Origin: Opitutus sp. GAS368
Lineage (GTDB): Bacteria; Verrucomicrobiota; Verrucomicrobiia; Opitutales; Opitutaceae
DNA length: 58,386 nt
Assembly: GCA_945903465.1 (NCBI GenBank)
Contig: CAMDOF010000028.1
Span: forward strand, 1 to 58,386
Direction: 5' to 3'
Positions 27,227 through 35,929 of the stretch are shown piece after piece (position 1 is the first letter of the stretch; the number at the start of each line of letters is the position of its first letter). The notes under the pieces were generated by a model. The model searched no databases. It was not told the DNA's origin and saw nothing but the letters and a program-made list of their open reading frames with translations. A program made the translations under genes and the position numbers.

Positions 27227-30200
27227 GTGAATCTCCTCCCGCCCGCCGGTTCTTACCTCCGCCGGATCCTTGTCGCGGCAATTGTGGCGTGCGGCCTCTG
27301 CACGCTCTCCGCCCAATCTGCACCGGCCGGCGCCATCGAGGGCCGCGTCTTCAATCCCGCGGGGGGCGAATATCTCGAACTTGTGCTCCTCACCGTTGAT
27401 GGCACCACGCTCGAGACGTTATCCGACGCCGGCGGCCGCTACCGACTCACCAACGTACCGGCCGGATCCACCCGCGTAAAAGCGTTTCGCACCGGCTTCG
27501 CGGAGCAGACGCAGTCGGCGTCGGTCCCGAAAAGCGGCACGGCCCAGCTGGATTTTAATCTGAACCCGATTCAACCGAGGGCGCCGGGCGATGCCGCGGT
27601 CAAACTCGCCACGCTGGTCGTGTCCACCTCGAAGGAGATGAGCAACGCCGCCCTCGCGATCAACACGCAGCGCTTCGCACCAAACCAGATGAACGTGGTC
27701 GCGGCGGACGAATTTGGTGGCGCGGCCGAAAGCAAGGTCGGCGAGATCCTGAAGTCGATGCCCGGCATCGCCATGGACCTCGGCGGCGGCGGCGAGCCCT
27801 ACCAGGTATCGCTCGACGGCGTGCCGTCCGCCTACGTGCCGGTAACGGTCGGCGGATTCAACCTGGCGACCTCGGGCACGGGCACGGTGCGCACGGTCGG
27901 CCTGCACCAATTCGCCATCAACTCAATCTCGCGTATCGAGGTTCTGAACACGCCCACGCCGGAGAGCAGCGGCGCCGCGCTCGCGGGTTCGGTGAACATG
28001 GTTCCCCTGAACGCCTTCGAGCGCGCGAAGCCGCTCTATCTCCTCGGCGCCTCCGTCTCGTTCCGCGACGCCGCGCGCAGCCTGCAACGGACGCCTGGCC
28101 CGGGGCGCGATCCCACCTACAAGATCCGGCCGGGCTTCGAGTTCTCCGGCATCGTGCCAGTCAACAAACGCTTCGGTTTCACAATCTCCGCGAGCGCGTC
28201 CACACTCTACCGCCTGCAAACCCTCTCGCAGAACACATGGCGCGGAGCCGGTGCCGCCACCAACGGCGGCACCCTGCCCGACACCACCCCAGACAAACCG
28301 TACCTGAGCGACTACGCGGTACGCGACGGCGGAGCGATGGTCACCGCGGCCAACTTCGGCACGACGTTCGATTTTCAGGCGAGCAAGAACGATCAATTCT
28401 CCTTCGCGTTTCAATGGGGATTCTCGGATTACGCGCTCACGCAGCGGGTGCTGACGTTCCTCGTGAACCGCGTGCTTCCGGGGAATTTTAACGCGACCTC
28501 CACCCGCGGTTTCGCCGGCGCCGGTACCGCGCAGATGTCAAATACGATCAACGGACTCGGCGGCAACTTCTTCATGCCCGCGTTCACCTACCGGCACAAC
28601 GGCTCAATCTGGCAGTCGGAGGCGGGGCTCGCCCATTCCCAGTCGGCGCGCTGGCGCAAGGATGCCAGCAAGGGAGCCTTCAATACGTCCACCGCCCAGC
28701 GAACGGGTCTCACCGTTTCCTTCGACGACATCTTCTATCTGCGGCCGAACCGGATCACCGTGGCTGACGGGGTCACGGGCGCGCCGGTGGATCCGTATCA
28801 ACTCGACGGATACCGACTGACGGCCGCCGGCACCAATGCGTTCGAGGCGATCGACCTCCAGCGGACCGCGTATGCCAACCTCAAACGGAGCTTCTTCGGG
28901 TCGGTGCCGTTGACGCTCAAGGCGGGCGGCGAGGTCCGCCACCAGATGCGCGACTATCGCAATTCGACCCCGACTTCGCTCACCTTCGTCGGCCGGGATG
29001 GGCTCGCCAACTCCGCCGATGACCCTGCGACGGCGGTGATTGATCCGCGATATTCCGGACAGCGAGCGCCCTTTGGATTTCCCGGCATCCAATGGACGAG
29101 CAACGAGAATCTCTGGGATCTCTACAAGGCTAGTCCGGGCTATTTCACCGAGAACAAGACGACCACCTATACAGCGGAGGTCGCCCAGTCGCGGCACGCC
29201 GATGAATATATCTATTCAACCTACATTCGCGGCGACGCCCGGTTCTTTAATGGCCGGCTCCGGCTGGTCGGCGGTGTGCGGGCCGAGCAGACCGATGTCG
29301 AGGCGCAGGGTCGCCTGCTCGATGCGACCCGCAATTTCCGGCGCGACGCCACCGGCAAGGTTCTCCTGGCGCCAAACGGCGCGCCCCTACCCATTGCGAG
29401 CGATCCGTTGGAGGCGGCCAAACTGACTAATCTCGACCGCGGACTGCGCGCCGAGAAGGAGTACCTCCGCTGGTTTCCGAGCCTCAACGCTTCCTTCAAC
29501 GTCACCGAAAATCTGATCGCCCGCGCCGGGTACTATTGGTCCGTCGGCCGGCCCGACTTCGGTCAATATGGTGGCAGCGTCACCCTCCCCAACACCGAGA
29601 ACCCGCCGGGTCCGGCCAATCAAATTGCCGTCAACAACGCCGGCATCAAGGCGTGGAGCGCGCGTACCACCAAGGTGGCGTTGGAATACTATTTCGAACC
29701 CGTCGGTCTCGTGTCGGTGACGGCCTTCCAACGCGATTTCAAAAATATGTTTGGCTCAACGGTGGTCCGCGCGACGCCGGAATTTCTGGCGCTTTACAGC
29801 CTCGATCCCGGGATTTTCAGCGCCTACGACGTCAGCACCCAATATAACCTGCCGGACACGGTGAAAACGTCGGGCGTCAGTTTCAACTTCAAGCAGGCTC
29901 TCACGTTTCTGCCAGACTGGGCGCGGGGCGTGCGGGTCTTCGCCAACGCCAGCACGCAGCGGGTCACGGGTGACGTTTCCGGGAGTTTCAGCGGCTATAC
30001 GCCCCGGCTGGCGAACTGGGGCATCAGTCTCTCGCGCCCGAAATTCACGCTCCGGACAAATTGGAATTACACGGGAAAGAAACGCCTCGGCCCGGTCGCT
30101 GCCGGACGAAGCATCGAGTCGGGTACTTATAATTGGGGCTCCCAGCGGCTCATAATCGATGTTAACACGGAGTATTTTATCAGCCCGCGGTTCACTTTGT

Positions 30201-30337
30201 TTTCCGTCGTGAGCAATCTCCACGACGATCCGATCGACACGAAAATCTACGGTCCCAGCACACCCGCGGAGGCTCGGTTCCGCAACCGGCAGACGTACGG
30301 CGCCCTCTGGTCCTTCGGCCTCAAGGGTCGTTTCTGA
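27227..30337 (+). CDS. TonB-dependent receptor with carboxypeptidase-regulatory-like N-domain
   Basis: 1036 residues from the GTG at 27227, chosen because a signal peptide follows (RRILVAAIVACGLCTLSAQS); the frame is open further upstream to 27074, but that part looks non-coding. Residues about 30-110 form a carboxypeptidase-regulatory-like sandwich (IEGRVFNPAGGEYLE, LSDAGGRYRLTNVPAG). The plug follows (VGEILKSMPGIAMDL, YQVSLDGVPSAYVPV, ISRIEVLNTPTPES), then a beta-barrel ending in the C-terminal Phe needed for BAM insertion. The NAALAINTQRFAPNQ segment ahead of the plug is shared with the receptor at 47220-50378. It should import a glycan or siderophore-like ligand; no adjacent enzyme identifies which. 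Confidence 0.92.
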   Translation: MNLLPPAGSYLRRILVAAIVACGLCTLSAQSAPAGAIEGRVFNPAGGEYLELVLLTVDGTTLETLSDAGGRYRLTNVPAGSTRVKAFRTGFAEQTQSASVPKSGTAQLDFNLNPIQPRAPGDAAVKLATLVVSTSKEMSNAALAINTQRFAPNQMNVVAADEFGGAAESKVGEILKSMPGIAMDLGGGGEPYQVSLDGVPSAYVPVTVGGFNLATSGTGTVRTVGLHQFAINSISRIEVLNTPTPESSGAALAGSVNMVPLNAFERAKPLYLLGASVSFRDAARSLQRTPGPGRDPTYKIRPGFEFSGIVPVNKRFGFTISASASTLYRLQTLSQNTWRGAGAATNGGTLPDTTPDKPYLSDYAVRDGGAMVTAANFGTTFDFQASKNDQFSFAFQWGFSDYALTQRVLTFLVNRVLPGNFNATSTRGFAGAGTAQMSNTINGLGGNFFMPAFTYRHNGSIWQSEAGLAHSQSARWRKDASKGAFNTSTAQRTGLTVSFDDIFYLRPNRITVADGVTGAPVDPYQLDGYRLTAAGTNAFEAIDLQRTAYANLKRSFFGSVPLTLKAGGEVRHQMRDYRNSTPTSLTFVGRDGLANSADDPATAVIDPRYSGQRAPFGFPGIQWTSNENLWDLYKASPGYFTENKTTTYTAEVAQSRHADEYIYSTYIRGDARFFNGRLRLVGGVRAEQTDVEAQGRLLDATRNFRRDATGKVLLAPNGAPLPIASDPLEAAKLTNLDRGLRAEKEYLRWFPSLNASFNVTENLIARAGYYWSVGRPDFGQYGGSVTLPNTENPPGPANQIAVNNAGIKAWSARTTKVALEYYFEPVGLVSVTAFQRDFKNMFGSTVVRATPEFLALYSLDPGIFSAYDVSTQYNLPDTVKTSGVSFNFKQALTFLPDWARGVRVFANASTQRVTGDVSGSFSGYTPRLANWGISLSRPKFTLRTNWNYTGKKRLGPVAAGRSIESGTYNWGSQRLIIDVNTEYFISPRFTLFSVVSNLHDDPIDTKIYGPSTPAEARFRNRQTYGALWSFGLKGRF

Positions 30338-31076
30338 AACGCCCCCCCTTGAGCTGAGGGCTGAGCGCCAAAGAAGTCTGCACAGGATGCTATCTGCTCC
30401 GAGTAAATCCCAGGCAGCCGGAAATCACGAATTCGCAAGCATTCTGGATGCGCTCGATAGTGTGCGGACATGCCAGAGGCGGCCGTTGAAGTCGGCGAGC
30501 AGGGGACGGGGCCGATGCGGTCTATCCCGCTGAGTTTTGTTTGCCAAGCCATCGGCAAGCGCTGAAGAGCCGTGCGCCCCGCTTATGCGAAAAGGTTTTA
30601 ACCGGGTCCAATTCTCCTGAAAATCCGATTTCCTGAGCGCCGACAAAAGTCCGAAGAGACGGATGGCGTTCGAACCAACGACGCAAAGCGAACGACCGCG
30701 AATAGGCGAACGAAAGTCGCAACTCAAACCCTGCGGGAAGCCAAAAGCGATGCGCGTAATCGAGAAAGCGAACCCTGAAACGCTCTACGTCATTTTGGCG
30801 ACGCTCAGTGGACAAACCAGGATCGGTTACCCGTCGCGCTGTGGCGCACATGAGTTCCGCTTTGTTCGACGCCAGGAGCGTGATGGGTGGGGTCATGGCA
30901 CCCTCCCCTGCGTTTCAGGGTGCCCGTCGACCAGGGGCGTCCTGAAACTATTTTAGGAAATGTTTTGGCTGACGTGAATTTACAGCCCAAGTGTTTTCCC
31001 CGTTCCCCCATGCGACGTGCGTTGCTCCCCGCCGTGCTCACTTTGCATGGATGGTGTTTCCGGGAGTTTTCTTACC
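30338..31076. other. Intergenic region with unassigned minus-strand open frame
   Basis: About 740 bp between two TonB-receptor genes. On the minus strand a frame of 124 codons (30896-30522) and an adjoining frame to about 30350 can be read in sequence of lower GC than the flanking genes. I recognise no family and cannot tell whether they are coding or the wreck of one longer gene. An 8-bp inverted repeat (30897-30904 with 30917-30924, 12-base loop) lies before the receptor at 31077. Confidence 0.35.
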
Positions 31077-34000
31077 ATGACAAACCGCCAACCGATCCAG
31101 GCAGTAAAAACCGGAACCGGCAGCGCCACGCCTCTCGTTCGCGTGCGCAGGCGCGCGCGGATTTGGGCGGCGGCGCTCTGGCCGGCGATAATGTTCGCGC
31201 AAGCGGTGTCGCCCGATGCGGCCGCGCTCGCGAAATACGACAAGAACCGCAACGGCCGGCTCGATGCCGATGAAATTGCCGCGATGCAGGCCGCGGAGGC
31301 GAAGGCGGCGAACATCCCGTTGGCGTCGTCGCGGACCGCGGCGGGCGAGGAGGTGGTGCAGTTGTCGCCGTTCGAGGTCGTGGACAACAACCGCGGTTAC
31401 TACGGCGCCAACACGATGTCGGGCACGCGCATCAACTCGAAGATCGCGGATCTCGCTTCGTCCATCACGGTCGTCACGAAGGAGCAGATGGCCGACTTCG
31501 GGATGCTCGATATCAACGACATCTTCGCCTACGAGGTCAGCACCGAGGGTTCGGGCAGTTATACCGATTTTTCGTTCAACTCCAGCGCGCAGCCGAACGA
31601 CAATCTCTCGAACAACCCGAACACCGCGAACCGCATCCGCGGACTCACGAGCGCGAACATCGCCTACGCGGGCTTCGAGACCAGCCGCCGCGTGCCACTC
31701 GATCCGATTGGCGCGGACGCCGTCGAGATCAGCCGCGGGCCCAACTCCAATCTCTTCGGCCTCGGCAACGCCTCGGGCACGGCCAATACCGTGCCGGCCA
31801 GCGCCAATCTCTCCCGCAACAAAACCCAGGCGCAGGGCCGCGTGGAAAGCTACGGCCGCGCCACGGGCGAGGGCGGCTACCGCGAGAGCCTCGACGTGAA
31901 TCGGGTGATCCTGAAGGACAAGCTCGCGGTCCGCGTGAGCCAGGTGATCCAGAGCACGGACTATAATCTCCAACCGTCCGGCGTGAAGGCCGAGCGCTAC
32001 AACGCGATGGTGAAATACCGGCCGTTCAAAAATACGACCATCAGCGCCACGTATCAGTATTTCCATCAATACGGCCATCGCCCGAACAGCGTCACGCCGC
32101 GCGACGCCGTCACGCCGTGGCTTGCCGCCGGCTCGCCGAGCTGGGACCCGCTGACGAATACCGCGTACAGCAATGGCTCACCTGTCACCAACCGCGGTGC
32201 GCCGGTGACGACACTCGGCGCCGGCGTCCCGCAGATCGGCGGTTCAGCGGTGTTCAACAGCGCGTTTCAGACGACGGGCCGCGGCACCTCGCTCATGTTC
32301 ATCGACCAGGGCGGCATCGGCTATTGGACCGCGCCACGCGGCACGACGACGACGGATGCCTTGCTCACCACGACGGCGAGCAACAACCAGGCGGGCTTTA
32401 ATTACATGTTCCTCAACCCGCAGCGCCTGCGCGCGACACAGCCGCTGTGGACTTCAGATGGCGCGGTCAGCAGCAAGTCGCTCTACGACTGGTCGTCCAT
32501 CAACGCCGCCGCGATGAACCAAATCAACGAGCGCACCGGCACCTCGCTCGTGACCGTCGATCATGTTTTCTTCGATACGCAGCGACAGATGCTCGCCGCG
32601 CAGCTGGGTTGGTTCCGCGAGGATTCGCCGGTCTATCGCCGCGATTTCCCGACCGGCAGTTCCGGTTCCACCTACCTCTCCATCGACGCCAACCGCCGCC
32701 GGCTCGATGGCACGCCGAACCCGTTTTTCCTGCGCCCGTACATCGGCATCACCGAGGTGAACGTGATTGAGACGCCGCTCACCAATGATACCTACCGCGC
32801 CCAGCTCGCCTACAAGCTCGATCTCACGAAGGAGCCGGGCTGGATGCGCTGGCTCGGCCTCCACAACGTGAACGGCTACGGCGAGTATAAGCACAACCGG
32901 TCGCGTGCGTTCTACCATCAGCTCGGCATGGTCGATAACCACACGTGGCTCGCCGCCAACACCCCGCGCGCCAACAGCGCGCTGCTCGCGGGCGACACGC
33001 TGCCTCAGGACGCGCCGTCGCCCACCGGATCGCGCAGCTACCGCCTCTACTACGTGGGCGACGCCACCGGCGCCAACTTCGACTACGCGCCCTACGCCGG
33101 CCCGCTCACGGGCAAGACCGACTACACGTGGGGCAACTTCGCCGCCGGTCAGGCGAATCGCGAATCCACGCAGCTCGGCTACGCCGCCACGATCAACGGC
33201 ACCGGCGGCGCGCAGAGTTCGCTCAAAATCCAGAAGACCGCGGGCCTCGTGTGGCAGAGCCACCTGCTCAACGACCGTCTCGTCGGCACGTTTGGCCTGC
33301 GCAAGGACAAGGTTTTCGGCAAGGCGGGGATCGGTGCGCACTTGTTACCTGACGGCCTCACGCACGATTACGAGTGGGACCAGCAGTGGGCCGTCGGCAA
33401 CTACAAGACCAACGAGGGCAAAACGCACACCGTCGGTGGCGTGGCGAAGCTCACCCGCTGGCTGTCCGTTTACGCGAATAAGTCCGACAGCTTCATCCCC
33501 GCCGACCCCGCCATCAACCTTCACGGCGAGGCGCTGCCCAACCCGCAGGGCAAGGGCCAGGACTGGGGCCTCGTGCTGAACCTCTTCGCCGGCAAGCTCA
33601 CGCTCCGGGCGAACCAGTTCACCACGCGCACCGCCGGCGACCGCAGCGGCAACTCGTCCACCTTCGCCACGCGTGCGCTCAAGGTGGACATCTTCGACGG
33701 TCAGACCGCGCGCAACTTCTCCCTCGATGCGCGCTCACGCCAATGGATCTCCGCCACCCAGGGCCTCACGGGGGCCGCCCTTGATGCGGCCGTCGCGCAG
33801 ACGATGATGATGAACCCGGCGCTCGTGACCCTCCTCCAGACCAGCGTTAATTTCGGCGGCTTGCCCATCGCCGAGGCGCAGGACGCCCTCAGTCGCGGCC
33901 GCGAATTCGAGATCAATTACAACCCGACGAGCTTCTGGACGATCAAGGCCAACGTGTCCGAGAACGAAACCATCCAGGCCGCGATCGCGAAGGATCTCAC

Positions 34001-34571
34001 CGATTATCTCGCTGAGCGCACGCCCGTCTGGCAGAGCATCATCGACCAGCAGACCAAGCTGCCGTGGTTCACCAGCAGCTACGCGGGCGGGCAGACGGCG
34101 ACCAATTACCTGCCTGGCAATGTGACCACGCCCCTCGGCATCGCACTCCAGACCGTCGGCAAGAGTCTGCCGCAAATCCGGAAATACCACGCCAACGTCA
34201 GCTCAAATTATTACCTGCGCGGAATCACCGAGCAACGCTGGCTGCGCAACATCAACATCGGCGGCGCGCTGCGTTGGGAGGATAAAGGGGCCATCGGTTA
34301 TTACGGCGTGCAGCAACTTCCCGCTGTGATCACCGACCTTGATCGCAACCATCCGATCTACGACCAGCGCCACCTTTACGTCGATCTGCTCGCGGCCTAT
34401 CGCACGAAGATTTTCGCAAACAAGGTCGGCCTCACCGTGCAGCTCAACGTGAAGAACGTGCAGGAAGGCGGCCGACTTCAGGCGGTCAGCGCGTTCCCCG
34501 ACGGCACGCCCAACGCCTACCGCATCGTGGACCCGCGGCGGTTCATCCTGACGGCGACGTTCGACCTATGA
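31077..34571 (+). CDS. TonB-dependent receptor with N-terminal EF-hand
   Basis: 1164 residues from the ATG at 31077 (a GGGAG lies about 11 bp upstream; an in-frame ATG at 31017 is less likely). After a signal region (ARIWAAALWPAIMFAQA) comes a perfect 12-residue calcium-binding EF-hand loop, DKNRNGRLDADE, then VVQLSPFEVVDNNRGYYGAN. The plug is SGTRINSKIADLASSITVVT, RIRGLTSANIAYAGF, AVEISRGPNSNLFGLGNASG, followed by a large barrel ending in TATFDL. The family imports large ligands across the outer membrane with TonB energy. Its stop overlaps the next start (ATGA), so it heads the operon of glycosidases, DUF4838, lyase and sulfatase and is probably that locus's uptake receptor. Confidence 0.92.
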   Translation: MTNRQPIQAVKTGTGSATPLVRVRRRARIWAAALWPAIMFAQAVSPDAAALAKYDKNRNGRLDADEIAAMQAAEAKAANIPLASSRTAAGEEVVQLSPFEVVDNNRGYYGANTMSGTRINSKIADLASSITVVTKEQMADFGMLDINDIFAYEVSTEGSGSYTDFSFNSSAQPNDNLSNNPNTANRIRGLTSANIAYAGFETSRRVPLDPIGADAVEISRGPNSNLFGLGNASGTANTVPASANLSRNKTQAQGRVESYGRATGEGGYRESLDVNRVILKDKLAVRVSQVIQSTDYNLQPSGVKAERYNAMVKYRPFKNTTISATYQYFHQYGHRPNSVTPRDAVTPWLAAGSPSWDPLTNTAYSNGSPVTNRGAPVTTLGAGVPQIGGSAVFNSAFQTTGRGTSLMFIDQGGIGYWTAPRGTTTTDALLTTTASNNQAGFNYMFLNPQRLRATQPLWTSDGAVSSKSLYDWSSINAAAMNQINERTGTSLVTVDHVFFDTQRQMLAAQLGWFREDSPVYRRDFPTGSSGSTYLSIDANRRRLDGTPNPFFLRPYIGITEVNVIETPLTNDTYRAQLAYKLDLTKEPGWMRWLGLHNVNGYGEYKHNRSRAFYHQLGMVDNHTWLAANTPRANSALLAGDTLPQDAPSPTGSRSYRLYYVGDATGANFDYAPYAGPLTGKTDYTWGNFAAGQANRESTQLGYAATINGTGGAQSSLKIQKTAGLVWQSHLLNDRLVGTFGLRKDKVFGKAGIGAHLLPDGLTHDYEWDQQWAVGNYKTNEGKTHTVGGVAKLTRWLSVYANKSDSFIPADPAINLHGEALPNPQGKGQDWGLVLNLFAGKLTLRANQFTTRTAGDRSGNSSTFATRALKVDIFDGQTARNFSLDARSRQWISATQGLTGAALDAAVAQTMMMNPALVTLLQTSVNFGGLPIAEAQDALSRGREFEINYNPTSFWTIKANVSENETIQAAIAKDLTDYLAERTPVWQSIIDQQTKLPWFTSSYAGGQTATNYLPGNVTTPLGIALQTVGKSLPQIRKYHANVSSNYYLRGITEQRWLRNINIGGALRWEDKGAIGYYGVQQLPAVITDLDRNHPIYDQRHLYVDLLAAYRTKIFANKVGLTVQLNVKNVQEGGRLQAVSAFPDGTPNAYRIVDPRRFILTATFDL

Positions 34572-35920
34572 GTTGGGACGAGACCACTAGCCCGGGTGCC
34601 CGCCGCGCGCGCGGGTGGGTCGCCGCGTTGATCGGCCTGGCCGCGGCGAACGCGGCGGAGATCACGACGCAGGAGGGGACGGCGTTGCGCGACGCGTTGG
34701 TGCGCGAAGCGTCACGGCCGGCGAAAACCGCCTGGCGGCCCGCGCTGCTTTATCTCGCGGAGCTGCATGGGCAAAGCGTGCTACCGGCCACCGGCTTCTT
34801 CAAATACCCTTACGAATCGCTCGGGCCGGGGTATATGGGCGGGCGGGTGTTTGGGCATTGGGATCTCACGCACGAGCGGCTCGATACGGTGCGCGCGTCG
34901 CCGGCCCACGTGCGCAATCAGATTCGCAACGAGCTCGCCGGTCAGCAGGCCGACGGGATGATTCCCGGGCTCGTGTCCTTCAACGTCACGGGTCACCCCG
35001 GACAGGTGGAGGCGAACGCCACGCGCCAGCCGACGTGGAAGCCCTTCAAGGGATTTCCCCCGCTCTGGGTGTTCGCGGTCGACGCCTATGTCTTGCAGAC
35101 GTCAGACCCAGCCATCCTCGCCGAATGCCTGGAGGCGGCGCGGAAACAAATCGGCTGGTTCGAGGCGAAACGCAGTCTGCCGGGCGGTGGCTTCTATTAT
35201 CTCGATGCGACGACGGGACCGTGGGAGAGCGGCGTGGACGAAGGCGTTCGCTTCGATGAACGGCCGGCGTCCGCCGCGGCATGTGTCGATGCGAGTGCGC
35301 ACGTTTTCCTGCTCTACGATCATGCCGCGCGCTGGAGCCGGAAGCTCCAGCAGCCGGCGGCGGAGTGGGAGGCCAAGGCGAACGCGCTGCGGGATTTCAT
35401 CCGCGCGGAGCTGTGGGATGGCGCCACCGGATTCTTCTACGATCATTGGACCGTCCGCCGCCCGGCACGGCGGCACCTCGCGTTCGAGGGAATGTGGCCG
35501 GTGGTGGTCGGCGCCGCCACCCCGGAGCAGGCGCAGCGTGTCATCGACGAACACCCGCTGAATCCGCAGGAGTTTTTCACCCCGCATCCGATTGCGACGG
35601 TCGCGCGATCCGATGCGAAGTTCGAACTGCGGATGTGGCGCGGCCCCGCGTGGAACTGCATGACGTATTGGGCGGCGCGCGCCTGCGTGCGTTACGACCG
35701 CGGCGACGCGGCGCGGCAACTGCTCGAGCAGGCGCTCGATGCGACCGCGGCCGAATTTGCGCGCAGCCGGACGCTCTGGGAATTTTATCACCCGATGCGC
35801 GGCGAGCCGACCGTCTTGCATCGCAAGCCCGCCCAAAACATGCCGTGCCGCGACTACGTCGGCCACAATCCGCTTTTTGCGATGACCGACCTCTGGCGCC
35901 AAACCGGCGGCCAACCCTGA
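34568..35920 (+). CDS. (alpha/alpha)6 glycoside hydrolase, MGH1/GH63-like (copy 1)
   Basis: 450 residues with a hydrophobic export segment (WVAALIGLAAANAAE). The sequence is like mannosylglycerate-hydrolase/GH63/trehalase-type barrels: KYPYESLGPGYMGGRVFGHWD near the start, WESGVDEGVRFDE in the middle (the acid region of this clan), RMWRGPAWNCMTYWAAR and LWEFYHP near the end. The conserved acidic residues look intact. It should be an inverting exo-glycosidase acting in the periplasm; the sugar cannot be named. It overlaps the TonB-receptor stop by 4 bp and precedes the DUF4838 gene by 9 bp. A close paralogue lies at 40814-42133 at the other end of the same locus. Confidence 0.87.
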   Translation: MSWDETTSPGARRARGWVAALIGLAAANAAEITTQEGTALRDALVREASRPAKTAWRPALLYLAELHGQSVLPATGFFKYPYESLGPGYMGGRVFGHWDLTHERLDTVRASPAHVRNQIRNELAGQQADGMIPGLVSFNVTGHPGQVEANATRQPTWKPFKGFPPLWVFAVDAYVLQTSDPAILAECLEAARKQIGWFEAKRSLPGGGFYYLDATTGPWESGVDEGVRFDERPASAAACVDASAHVFLLYDHAARWSRKLQQPAAEWEAKANALRDFIRAELWDGATGFFYDHWTVRRPARRHLAFEGMWPVVVGAATPEQAQRVIDEHPLNPQEFFTPHPIATVARSDAKFELRMWRGPAWNCMTYWAARACVRYDRGDAARQLLEQALDATAAEFARSRTLWEFYHPMRGEPTVLHRKPAQNMPCRDYVGHNPLFAMTDLWRQTGGQP

Positions 35921-35929
35921 TTTCCCACC

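Noticed and set aside
30897..30924. Terminator hairpin before the EF-hand TonB receptor
   Set aside because: The stem is perfect, but the loop is 12 bases and no T-run follows; left as an unexplained inverted repeat.
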